From Dioszegia crocea (lineage: Eukaryota; Basidiomycota; Tremellomycetes; Tremellales; Bulleribasidiaceae), in contig BCKK01000004.1 in NCBI GenBank assembly GCA_001600615.1, positions 1,537,316 to 1,601,315 on the forward strand: a stretch of 64,000 nt of DNA, read 5' to 3'. The notes under the pieces are model-generated. The model saw only the letters and a list, made by a program, of their open reading frames with translations, did not search any database and was not told the DNA's origin. The position numbers were made by a program, and so were the translations under genes. Positions within the stretch are counted from its first letter, which is position 1. Each line of letters starts with the position of its first letter. This document shows, piece after piece, positions 42,830 through 53,130 of this stretch.

Positions 42830-44401
42830 TCACCAGAAGATCTCGCACACACTGACATGCGAATGACCTTCTCTATCAATTCCGAAACCGCAGTATTCTG
42901 GCTCAAAATCGCAAAGCACAGGGGCTACCACGCCCGGGACAGCTCTGCCTGGTGCTCGCAGGGCGTTTCCAGCCGGCTCTCCATCCATAATAATATCGTT
43001 CTCATCCGGTTCGATGGGAAGATACAGCTCGAAATCCGTGTTCACTGACTATCAATGATCATCCTGTGTATCGAACCTACCGTCAACCAGCACCATGAGC
43101 AGATCGACAGAAATAAAAAAAAACTGCTTGGGCAAGTAGCCGTCGGTCCATGCCAGCCTCGATATCTGTTCCTGGTAATGTCAATGATCTGACGAATCTG
43201 CCACCTACGGCATAGTCTCGTGCACTGTCCGGTCGCACCAATGCCCGCGAGAGGAAACCGCCAATGACCAACACTTCGAATACCCAGCCTGATTCCCCTC
43301 CGATGAGAGCACTTGAACCATCAAGCTGCTCGAATACAGTGACATCTCCTCTCACGCTGCGTATCTTCGGCGGCGTGCGCCTATACGTCGTGATCTGACG
43401 TGAATCAGCCCAGCTTCATCAGGCACATCGGTCCACTAGGACTTACGAGGTGCACTCGCTGTATGTGCATACTTTCGTGAAGCATGACAGTCGCGAGATG
43501 GAAGATAGCTGCAGCGTAGAATGGGTCATGGGGTCCGAATTGATGTAATGATTGCCCGGCAGCAGTGACGAGCTAGACTATCAGCTCAATGCCAGGAGAT
43601 TTGCAGACTTGGAGCGTTCGATCAGAACCCAAAGACCTTCCATCCAGTAGGCACCTCAAACACCTCCGATCCCTTCGCCTTGGCAACGAGATCAATAGCG
43701 CCTGAAGTAGGCATAGACCTCGCCAACCCGCCCACGCCTCCCTTCTTGAAGTAAGGGATAGCCTTCTCTGCCCAATCGGCAATGATGGCGACCGAGTCGG
43801 AAGGGTTGACAAACGCGCTGTGCCAGTGACGTCGTCTTGATTGCGAGCATATACCAGTCGCCAAGAATTCTGAGAGACTCACTCTGACGTTCAGGGTGCA
43901 CCGTAACGGACCGTCCCTGCTCTGTGCCAAAATCACGGTTGCAGATGCTTCGGCCGCACCGGGATATCGGGGCGAGATCGCAGCCACGTCCCAGATGACC
44001 CTCGTTTCGTCATACCAAGCCCGTAAAAGAGGGATGGTCGAAGAGTTTAGGCAGACGTCGTCGGTGAAGTCCCACTCCCGCATATCAGCAGCGACCGTCG
44101 TAGGTTCGGCGTGTGGCTCGTCCAGAATCGCTGCCGCGATTACCAGTGCCCGTTCGGTCTGACCGATTCTACGTGCTAATCGTGCTGCGTGCTGTATCGC
44201 CCTGATCTGATACTCATCTTTCAGCCTCTCGTAGGCGTGCCGGTCCGTTCGAAAAGTGGTTTGCTCGGTATAAGGAGCGAATGCGTGGGCTGAGGTCGAG
44301 GTTCTGGGTGTCCTTGGCGCCATAGCCGGTCGATTTTGGAGAGTCAATCCTGTCAGAGCTGATGACATGCTCATACGTCTTATTCTGAAGATTACGATCA
44401 A
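42830..44401 (-). pseudogene. Unrecognised multi-exon gene with probable frameshift and intronic PGM copy
   Basis: Exon 1 (43883-44401, or from the Met at 44371), exon 2 (43447-43572) and exon 3 (43083-43394) join in phase 0 to give 318 aa. Exon 2 reads LVTAAGQSLHQFGPHDPFYAAAIFHLATVMLHES. Exon 3 includes FEQLDGSSALIGGESGWVFE and ends FYFCRSAHGAG after a run of nine A/T. Removing one base in that run restores an open frame (ISVDLLMVLVD) that splices on to a fourth exon (42830-43042, NTDFELYLPIEPDENDIIMD), so a frameshift, real or a sequencing error, is likely. The 310-nt first intron (43573-43882) contains a 196-bp copy of phosphoglucomutase coding sequence. I recognise no family. Confidence 0.45.
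43629..43824 (-). repeat. Copy of phosphoglucomutase exon 3 segment (196 bp)
   Basis: Reverse-complement alignment to 38602-38797 is gap-free with about 12 mismatches over 196 bp (about 94% identity). It encodes [20 protein letters not shown] ... VPTGWKVFG in an open frame. It lies wholly within an intron of the minus-strand gene, in sense orientation to that gene. Confidence 0.92.
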
Positions 44402-44779
44402 GCGAGACGATGGCAGGATCCAGGATCGTCGATCAAGCTCAAGGTCGTCAAGCGCGTGAACAGCGTCAGGCTGATCTTGCCACCCACTATTACGTAATGA
44501 TCATGCAACACAGCATCTCATTTATACATCTGCGCTCGAGTACTGTACATGCTACAGTCTCTGACGAGGAGTACAACCAAATGCATCCCAGAGATCATAG
44601 AAGATGTAGCTTAGGTATGACAACGTAATTTCCTAGGCTGGAGCGGAGGGACCGCCCTCGATGTATATATTGCCACCGAATCTGATCGTGAAGGATAGTT
44701 CGTGTCAAGTCGTTTGATTCGTTCGTCGTTATTGATTGGAAAGAGTGGAGTTGGCGCGAAGACCAGTCCGCGTGCCGCC
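44402..44779. other. Intergenic spacer
   Basis: 378 bp between two minus-strand genes; nothing beyond short ORFs. Confidence 0.5.
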
Positions 44780-46791
44780 TCACATCCCCCATGTTCTCTG
44801 CTGCTGCCTGAACCCCTCTGCCTCCAGGAAGACGGGCAAGTACGCCCCTCCCGCCGCAAAACCTCCTGACGCCACCCCGTGGCCCTGCTCTGTACTCTCC
44901 TCATCATCATCCATATCCATCTCAACGTCATCCTCGTCCTCTCCACTTCCCAAGAGCACACCCAGCCTCATTCCGCTCTGCGGAGGTTGGAAGTCACTAG
45001 GACCGCCGGGGATAGCGGGGATGAAGGGGCCTCGCCCGACAGGTCGAGCATGTAAGGCAGAGAGGAATGTGGGTGTATCAACTCCAGGAGATTGGGGGAA
45101 TTGGGGATGGCTGGGCCAAAGCAGATGAGGTGGGATCCGAGTCCGTTCTTGAGATCGCACTGGAGCGGCAGGAGCTTGTGATTGCTGAGGACCCTTGGGC
45201 GTTGTAGTTCCGCCAGGGAAACGCCAGCCGTCCATTGTCCCGTACGCCGCGCTAGGACTGATTTGTGGTCGCCGCCGGGATGGTGTAGACACCATACCTG
45301 CTGGTGAATCGAATTTTCCCGTTAGGGCCGAGGCGAAGATTGACGGCCCTGCCGCTTCCGGAGTGAAAGTGAGGGAATTCCGCGAGCGGAGTTTGGGACT
45401 GGCCGACCTGCGTGATGGAGCAACAGGCGAGGCCGTTGCGAGGTACAGCGCCGTGTGCGATTCAGAGAGGGAAGACTGGTGAAGGCCCATCATGCTGGAC
45501 GGGCGGGAATATTGAGATGAGGCGAGGTGTTGGGGTGGGGGAGGAGGCGCCAGGCCAGAGGGGTGATTGGACAGGGAGAGGGAAGACCGGTGTCCGCGCA
45601 CTGGTGCGTTAGGGGCAATGGACTTCTTTCGGCCGTGTCCGACTGGACTAGGAGTTCGGGGAGGTTTATCAAAGACGGCAGTGAAGAGGCCGGCTGGGGG
45701 TGGGGCGTCGTCCGTTATTGGCTCATCCTCAATGTTGAAGCTCTTCTCCATCGAGATGATCTCCTCCAGGATATCCCGCATATCCTTGCCCATCCCCATC
45801 GGCACCTCGGCCGTCTTCTTCCGAGCGTGTCCTGATCGACCCCGCTTATGCGCCTGCCCGATGCTCATTGCCATGTTTAGACTGGCGCCTGCGCCTGGTC
45901 GAGGATATGGCCGGGTATCCAGGAACTCCTCCTCCTCATCTTCGTCCTCCTGGATCACACCAACCTTGTCCCCTCTATACCGCCTGGATGTTATAGAGAC
46001 ATTAGACGCAGATGAGGGGTTTCGAGAAAGGGCCGAGCCGGACCAGCCGGAAGTGGAGGTGGATGTTGAAGCGGTAGATGCTGTGCTGGCATTCCGGCTG
46101 TGGAGGCCAGTGTACCCGCCGACGAGATCGGGTACGCGGGAACTAGACGCTGAGGATACAGTGGAGAAGGTGGTAGAGCGCGAGGTGGCGGACGACGCGA
46201 CGGATCCCTCGGCGCGTCGACGGCGGCGCTCTTCTCGTCGTTCGTCACGCCGAGAGTCTGCGCGGGCTAGACGACGATAGTGCGACGCGGTCCACTCGGA
46301 CATGTTGTCTGTATCGGCTGGGGAGGGAAGGGCAGTCGCGGCAGAGGAGGGGTGGCGGGATAACGGGGCAGATGAACCGAGTGTGGGTTGTGGATATGGG
46401 GTGGACGAAGATGATGGGCCGCCAGGTTTGTAACAGAGTGATGAGAATGCATCTGACCTTGCACAATCTGCTTGATCAGCGAGAGATTCTCCCACAATAA
46501 GATGGACGTACCAATTGAGCAGTATATACCACCATCAACAACGTCCTTTCCGCAGAAACACCGCTTGCGGCAGGGTGAAGATGTGGCCGAGACGTCCGAG
46601 TCGCTCATCCCGCCCGACCCAGACCCGCCGCCAGGGGACTTGTATGCAGATGGGGGCGGCACAGTGGGCAATCTCGACCTCTGTAGAGGTCGGGAGATGT
46701 TTAGATCGTATGATTGCGAAAGGGGAGTGGCGAGATGTTGACGATTGTGGGGGTGGTCTGGGTGAAAGACTGGCGGGGCAGAGGTTGACAT
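44780..46791 (-). CDS. Cys-cluster protein with long disordered tail (655 aa)
   Basis: Two exons, 46512-46791 and 44780-46467. The splice joins RCFCGKDVVDGGIYCSI to DCARSDAFSSLCYKPG, creating a compact Cys cluster (CRKRCFCG ... YCS-x-DCAR-x-DA-x-SSLC, about residues 73-107) that looks like a small treble-clef or zinc-ribbon unit; similar 'YCSxxCArxDA' units occur in many basidiomycete proteins. The rest is Ser/Pro/Arg-rich, with a charged Arg/Glu stretch (YRRLARADSRRDERREERRR), repeated KKxIAP/RGHRSS motifs and an acidic DEDDVEMDMDDDEE near the C-terminus. No enzymatic domain is visible. A regulatory or scaffolding role is possible but unsupported. Confidence 0.65.
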
Positions 46792-47891
46792 GTAGGGCTT
46801 TGCCTAGTGATTCGTGTTGGTGGGGTTGGAGAACGTGATGGTTCGTGAAGTGTGGATGAGGGACGCGCTGCGTGCGTGGTGTCGATCGTGACGGCGGGTG
46901 AGGTGATAGTTCTCGACACGAGTCGGGGTGTGCAAGGATGTGCAGCCGGGAGAGTACTATAGATTGTTTGGAGATTATAGATTAGGGTGAGATAGTGATC
47001 AACAAGACAGATGGACAGTCAACAAACAAGCCCCGGGGCAGGGTAGGGATTAGGGAAGGGAACAGGGATGAGTGCGAAGGTGAATGCCTTTGATTTCCAT
47101 GTTTTGAATCAGTCGCGTCGATCACGTCTCAAAAACTTTAGGCGGCAACGGACGCGTCACGCCTAGAAACGCGTCCACCCCAGCGTGACAGGGGCGTTTG
47201 GATGCTGAACCGAGCAATCTTACTGCGGCGAGCTCCAAGGCTCCTCTTCTCTTGGTATCGCACCCTGCTCGGATCTGGGAACGTGCGAAGCGTTCCTGAG
47301 ACTTGGCTATTCATGGCTGGACATAGTATTAGGAGAGGCAGAGCGCAGCAGCAGCCCAAAAGTGTGACATCGCGGCTATTTGGGGGATGGTCACCGAGAG
47401 TAATACGTTGTAGCCATTCATGCGGTGCCTGTCAGTCGTGCCTTCACACATGTGAATCAAAGATAAAGATAAGAAGCGAGTATGACCTGCAGACCGAGAC
47501 AAGTGCGGTAGGCCTTCAGCTAGGTAACGGAAGATACCAGTCATAGGTCACGATAGCTCTCTGCCAATCGTGCCAGATAGCAGTCTGTCTCGGTCCACGC
47601 TTAGACAATACCCTGTACGTAGCCTTTGTTTGCTGTCATGTTCCTAAGCCTTGAAGTAGAGCATGGTGAAGGGAAAGTGGTTGACGAGGTATGGCTGCGG
47701 AATGCTCCCGTTTGACTGGGTGGCGGATATGAGTGGAGACCCCGCATTTGATGACGTCTTTCCAGCTAGCGCAGGTGGTGCCCTCCGCCTTTATCTACCG
47801 CAGTCAACCCTCCATCCATCTACCTCCAGTAGCCTCTAACGCACAACGCACACAAACAACGACCAAGACCGACTCACAGCCACTGACCACA
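46792..47891. other. Divergent intergenic region
   Basis: 1.1 kb between the starts of the Cys-cluster gene (-) and Ysc84 (+). A TGACGTC partial CRE site lies at 47752-47758. No convincing gene; the 114-codon ORF at 47202-47546 has no supporting features. Confidence 0.5.
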
Positions 47892-49430
47892 ATGCAATCT
47901 AAATTTGGCGGCTTCCTCAACAAGGCCCGAGACACCGCGGCGGGCGTAGGCGGGCAAGCCTCGGCAATGCTCAAGGTGAGTTCGTCCTCGGTAGAGGAGA
48001 CGAGGGAGGAGTCTGACAAATTCAGGACGGATCTTCCCGAGCGTCCTCCGGAGGGACTGGGCTCATGCAGAGCTTCTCACTGCCTGCGGAGAGCGCAAAG
48101 GCTGCTACGATTCTTAAGCATTTCTTAGGTGAGTTGAGGAACGTGTGGTCGTTTTGGTCTGTGTTGGAGCGCTGCGGGATAGAGGCCCGATTACATGCCA
48201 CTGAAATTTGGAATCTAAGAACGATTTCAGCATTGTCAGTACTTAGCTCATCCCACAGCCAACCCGTCCAACCCTCAAACAGCAATCAACTCCATCCCCA
48301 AGGCAGTCCTTCTGCGCGCTAAAGGTCAGTTGGTGATGCCGCTCTATCGTATGAGATCCAAGCTGACGTTATCCAGGCCTGGCAGTGTTCACCATCCTGA
48401 AAGCTGGATTTGTCTTTTCTGGCAAGGCAGGCTCAGGACTTGTTATTGCGCGATTGCCGGACGGGAGCTGGTCGGCCCCGAGCTGTATTGGAACGGCAGG
48501 TGTGGGATGGGGATTACAGATTGGAGCGGGTAAGTCACAGTCACTGGTGACGGGTAGATGAAGCGCTATATGATGCACGCAGGGGGACTAAGGCGGAAGG
48601 GCTCTACATGGGAGCGTCAATACCTGATGGAGGGTTGAAGCTAACCAAATCAGACATCACCGAAGTTGTAATTGTGCTCAACTCTGACGAAGCCGTCAAG
48701 GCGTTCTCTCGAGGCGGGAATGTCACCGTAGGCGGTACGTCCGCTAAATCCTTCGCACTCAAGTCTTTCGAGACGGTTCGAAACATAAGCTGACGGACCA
48801 GGTGGCATCTCAGCCGCTGCTGGTCCTTTGGGTACAGGTGGTCAAGTCGCTGCGTCACTCGCCAACCCCGCTGCGATGTTCAGCTACTCCAGGTCGCGAG
48901 GTGAGCTTTCCATATCTCCATCATCGGACTCCAGACACTAGCTAATGAATCTAGGCCTCTTCGCTGGAATCACTCTGGACGGAACGATATTGGTCGAGCG
49001 CAAAGATACCAACAAGGAGTTCTACGGGAGCGCCGTCTCGTCGACTGACATCTTAACGTGAGTGTACACTTCCACCAATGGTGTGTCAATCTTGAGCTCT
49101 ACTGTGAAACTGATACCTCGTAGAGGCCGAGTTCCTGCGCCTGAGATCGCTTCGGAGATGTACGACATAATCGAAGGTAAGTCTGATCTCACTTCAGATA
49201 AGGGGAGACACTGACCTCGGACAGCTGCAGAAGGGATCGACGAATCATCCGTTCCCGCCCAAGCCTATGTGCCCGGTCAGGCAGGCCAACAGCTACCCCT
49301 CAATACCAACAGCGGGACCACCACCGTCCAGCCTGCCGCTTTCCCAGGAGCTGGTAGTCCGCTAGGTTCGACTGGAGCGCCAATCGTGCCCGGAGCGGGT
49401 GGTCAGACAATTTATGATGCGAAATCGTAG
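47892..49430 (+). CDS. YSC84: Ysc84/SH3YL1-family lipid- and actin-binding protein (315 aa)
   Basis: Nine exons (47892-47975, 48026-48128, 48259-48324, 48377-48529, 48654-48734, 48802-48900, 48955-49057, 49124-49176, 49225-49430). The Ysc84/SYLF domain is clear: AATILKHFL, NSIPKAVLLRAKGLAVFTILKAGFVFSGKAGSGLVIARLPDGSWSAPS, DITEVVIVLNSDEAVKAF, GGISAAAGPLGTGGQ and FSYSRSRGLFAGITLDGTILVERKDTN. This fold binds phosphoinositides and, in yeast, actin during endocytosis with Las17. The protein ends about 60 residues after the domain in a Gly/Pro/Gln tail and has no SH3 domain, unlike yeast Ysc84. The 124-nt intron 4 is long. Confidence 0.9.
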
Positions 49431-49751
49431 GGTGAGGGGATGATGAGTCGAGGTGATAAGTTGGCGTAGGCGTACTGTATAATATACCCGATAGAAGTGT
49501 TTGTCGCTCATCAGACTGCAAGACCATCCAAGATGAGATGATCGGCTGTCCTCACGCGCGCCTAAGGACACGCGCACTTCAGACTTAGGGTCCCTAAGTC
49601 TGAAGTGCGCATGTTGGCGTCGAAGGCGTCGATAATCGGCCATCCCTGAGCACAACTCGAATGTCAATTAGATTCATTCTTCAAACCCCTGATCTTCCGC
49701 CCTACGCAGCTTCCCAGCAGCACCCCACAAGTGTCTTCTTGGCAGCACATT
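49431..49751. other. Convergent intergenic region with perfect palindrome
   Basis: 321 bp between the 3' ends of YSC84 and GCV3. Contains the 39-bp palindrome at 49572-49610 and no gene. Confidence 0.6.
49572..49610. repeat. Perfect 39-bp palindrome (19-bp arms, 1-nt centre)
   Basis: GCGCACTTCAGACTTAGGG (49572-49590), one T, then its exact reverse complement (49592-49610). It would form a very stable hairpin in transcripts from either flanking convergent gene, or a cruciform in DNA. Confidence 0.85.
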
Positions 49752-50565
49752 TTACGCTCCCTCGCAGTGCGCCTTGTACGCCTCATCATTGAGCAGTGAC
49801 TCAAACTCAGCCGGGTCAGAGAGCTTGATTTTGCAGAGCCATCCTATGCACATCAGCTGTCGATCATTGTGGAAATGAACGAGGATGATCGGTGAGCTAA
49901 TAGCTATCGGGGCCGAACGCGAGCGGCTCACACACCCAAATACCCAGGCATAAAGAAAGACTTACCATCACCCTGCGGCGCCTTGTTCAACAGACTAGGC
50001 TGATCACCCAGAGTCTCATTCACAGAAGTGACGATACCCGACACAGGAGCATAGATATCCGAAGCGGCCTTGACGGACTCGACGGCTCCAATAGCATCTG
50101 GGCGAGATCAGCAATGTGCCTAAACCGGCTTGATCCGCTTAGCCAAGCGGGAATAGGTGTGTGGAAGATGAGCGCCAACATACCTCCCTGTGCGATCTCA
50201 GTGCCGCTCTGGGGCAGCTCGACGAATACGACATCCCCTAAAGCCTTCTGGGCGTAGTCTGTGATTCCGACGGTACCCTCGTTGGTAGCCGGGTCGAATT
50301 TCACCCATTCATGGTCGGTTGAGTATCGTGCTGCGGATTGTCAGCCGTAGAGTCATCAGGTGCATATTGAGAGCTGTAAGAACGATGCTATCAGGACAGG
50401 ATGGTAGCATGTATGAATGGTAGAGTCTTGGCAAAGAAAGAACTGGAGAGCGGACGTACTGGAAAGATAACGGAATGCGGAGTAGGAAACGGGTGTTGGC
50501 CTAGCGCAAGAGTTGCGGAGAAGCGATGAAGCCGGTCGAAGAGCGGAGCGGAGAGGGGCGATCAT
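49752..50565 (-). CDS. GCV3: Glycine cleavage system H protein, mitochondrial
   Basis: Four exons on minus: 50460-50565, 50184-50330, 49966-50097, 49752-49843; 158 aa. Residues 1-35 are a basic, Ser/Leu/Arg-rich presequence ([20 protein letters not shown]). The mature part has [30 protein letters not shown], and [18 protein letters not shown], where Lys94 is the lipoylation site, then [24 protein letters not shown] protein shuttles the aminomethyl group between the P, T and L subunits of the mitochondrial glycine decarboxylase and also supplies lipoyl groups. The last intron (49844-49965) is 122 nt. Confidence 0.95.
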
Positions 50566-50906
50566 CTTTGCTGGTAGTGAAGAGCGGTTGTGGTATGATA
50601 GCTCAAGAAGATAGAGAAGAACTGGCGCAGGCAGGGCTATCGATGGATGAACCGGTTCCGACGGATATTTGACTTTTGTTTTCCAACGATTCTGGAGGTG
50701 TTGGAAAATGAAGATTGGGCGATGGATTGGACAACCAAGACCAAGATAGCGTGGTGACCCAATATGTCCAGAGCAGTTGCCTGGCTACGGTGCAAGATAC
50801 AGAGCAGAATATGCATGCTGCAGCTCGTGGTTTGCTCAAGGAAACACATGACCCCAACCCTCTTCCCCCCTCTAATATACAACGCGCAGCACTGAATCTT
50901 GACTTC
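50566..50906. other. Spacer between GCV3 and CWC15
   Basis: 341 bp between two minus-strand genes. No supported gene. Confidence 0.5.
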
Positions 50907-52018
50907 CTACTTGATGAATCTGCAGCAATCAGCGTCAGTCCACATGATGCAGTGAAGCGCCAGTGTACGAAGAAACAAAACTCACTTGAGCATGAACTTC
51001 TTGTGGAACTCGCTTCGCAGTAAATCATTCACAAACTCGCCCTTCTTGGGCTTATCATCCATCCCCGCCGCCTGATTCTTGAAGATCAAATCATCGTCCC
51101 ATCGACGCTTGACTGTGAAGCCGGCAGTTGAGCCGCCGAAGGATGATGCGGGTGTGCCCGGGGTGGAAGGGGCAGGACTGGGTGCGGATTGGCCGAGGGC
51201 CGCCTGGAGGTTGAGGAGGGGGTTGCCGGTGGCTATTTCTGCTTCGCGAGAGGCTGCTGAAGCGGCTGAGGTCTCCGCGTCCTGTGTTGTTAGCATGTGA
51301 TATGGAATGCACTCAAATCACGGATGGAGATGTCGGCGGACAGGATATGTCTTGCGTTTGAACGAGATGGCTTGAGTGGCCAAACTTACTATTCGTGCCT
51401 TCTCCTCTGCTCGCTCTTGCTTAATTTTGGCTAGCTCAGCCATCAACGCAGCCGTATCATCTTCATCATCCGAATCGTCGTCGCTGAACGGTCAGTTGAC
51501 AGATTTCCAGCACTCCCGAAGAGCCACGATGATCAAGCAACTCACTCATCATCTTCCTCCTCGTCCTCATCATCGTCATCGTCCGCATCAGGCCCCACAG
51601 CCTTCCCCTTCCCCTTATCCACAGCCTTACCATCCTCCATATCCACCTCCTCCTCCTCATCGTCATCATCATCCCGATCAGCCGCCAAAGCCTCCTCGAG
51701 CACTTTCCGCCTCTTGACCCGTTCCTCATCCTCCCCTTCTCCACCCTCCTCAATCCCGCCCAGCCTCAATGCCGATGGGGCCGCTACAAGCGCTGGCAAT
51801 CCCGCCGCCTTCCTCTTCTTCTCCGTAGCCAGTCGTTCTGCCTCTGCAAGCTCCGCCTTCAGATCTCGCCGTGCCACATCGCTCGCGGATGTCTGGCCGG
51901 GTTGCCGGAATTTGAGCTTGGTGTGCGACGCGGCGGAGTGCTTTGAGATTTGCTGAGAGCCCGCCTTTGTCTCCCGGCCTTGAGTAGGGTTCCAGGTGGG
52001 TCTGTGGGCTTGAGACAT
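50907..52018 (-). CDS. CWC15: Pre-mRNA splicing factor Cwc15
   Basis: Four exons on minus: 51546-52018, 51390-51483, 50986-51281, 50907-50919; 291 aa. The last exon is only 13 nt and supplies FIK plus the stop. The N-terminus MSQAHRPTWNPTQGRETKAG and SAASHTKLKFRQPGQT is diagnostic of Cwc15/Cwf15. The middle is acidic (DDDDDEEEEVDMEDG, DDDDDEDEEEDDE), the ALMAELAKIKQERAEEKARI helix is conserved, and the C-terminus VKRRWDDDLIFKNQAAG ... EFVNDLLRSEFHKKFMLKFIK is typical. It belongs to the Prp19-associated NineTeen complex of the spliceosome. It is divergent from SPC19 (291 bp). Confidence 0.95.
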
Positions 52019-52309
52019 GGTGCTTTAGGTCAGAGAGTGGTAGGTATTGTGACGAAGGGGTGCAGTTATAGCAATCTGATCTAGGTGGGGTTCTAACCTG
52101 GGTAAAACGAACCATTTCTTCCGGCATTCTGCGGAGTTATCTCGGAGTCAACCCAAGGGCATTTCGGAAGCAAGTGGCCACAAGGTTCCGGGGACGTTGA
52201 CGCGTACATATGACTTGTCGGTAAGTTACGCGACCGACCCAACTCCCTCCCTCCACCCCATCTTGCTCCCAATATCAAGGGACACAGCCAATCGATACAA
52301 ATCTCCGCC

Positions 52310-52929
52310 ATGGCTCGCCAATCAGTCTACCCCACCAATGCAATAGATCTGCTCAATCACCTAGACGACTGTGTCAACTTCACTGAGGCGTCCGCGGCAA
52401 GTTTGAACTCTTCCTTGGGACGGTTCGAGCCTGGGATTCGTGATTTGCCCAGACTGACCAAGATTCTTGCGAATAAGCATGTAAGTTGATGCCTTCTTCT
52501 GTGAGGATGAGCAGAAAGCTGACACGTTAGCACTACCTAGTCCTCCCTACTACCCATGTCCAATCACACCAGTCCGCAATTTCCCACTCCCTCGCCCCGC
52601 AAATAGAAGCCCTCATAGCCAAAGCCGAGACCATCGTGACTAGCCAAGCGAGGAAGGTGGCGAATCTGGAGGAGAGGCTGTCGATTGTGCGGTCAGCTAG
52701 GGCCGTGCCGGTCGCAGCGCCTATACCACAGCCAGAGGAAGAGGCGGAGCAGATCGAGGAGAACGAAGAAGGGGACGGATGGGGAAGTAGGAGCAAACTT
52801 GACGGGTTGGAAATGAAAGATCTGACTGTCGCGCAGAGGCGGAAGATCATCATGCTTAGAGGAAAGAGGGAGAGGTTGGAGAGGGAGCGAAGAGAATTGA
52901 TGGGGGATGAAGAGGACGAGGGGTTTTAG
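52310..52929 (+). CDS. SPC19: DASH/Dam1 complex subunit Spc19
   Basis: Two exons, 52310-52480 and 52531-52929, 189 aa. The N-terminus has a helical SLNSSLGRFEPGIRDLPRLTKILANKHHYLVLPTTHV segment followed by SLAPQIEALIAKAETIVTSQARKVANLEERLSIV, matching the Spc19 pattern of two predicted coiled coils with a central 'PRL-kvL--r-fElvpe' motif. The C-terminal half is Glu-rich with DLTVAQRRKIIMLRGKRERLERERREL. The DASH ring couples kinetochores to microtubule ends in fungi. Length is in the usual range. Confidence 0.85.
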
Positions 52930-53130
52930 CCAGGGTTCATTTATGGGACGGGGTGAAAGGGCAGGGACAATTGGTTGTTACTAGTATAATTGGATGTACA
53001 ATAGGTATGAGCTGCATACAAATCATCACCGTCCAACAACTAGGTATCCTCCAAAATTACTCCTATACCAAGTGTAACCCCGAATGATCTGTAACCAGTA
53101 CTTTTTTTTCGATTCTTCCTTGCCCTTCGA

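Noticed and set aside
43622..44401. Single 259-codon fusion of an unknown N-terminus to a phosphoglucomutase peptide as the true gene product
   Set aside because: A normal GTGAGT donor and acceptor remove the phosphoglucomutase copy and join two other coding exons in phase; the fusion is better read as intron retention.
47202..47546. 114-codon ORF upstream of YSC84
   Set aside because: Basic, Cys-containing random-looking peptide without support on either side.
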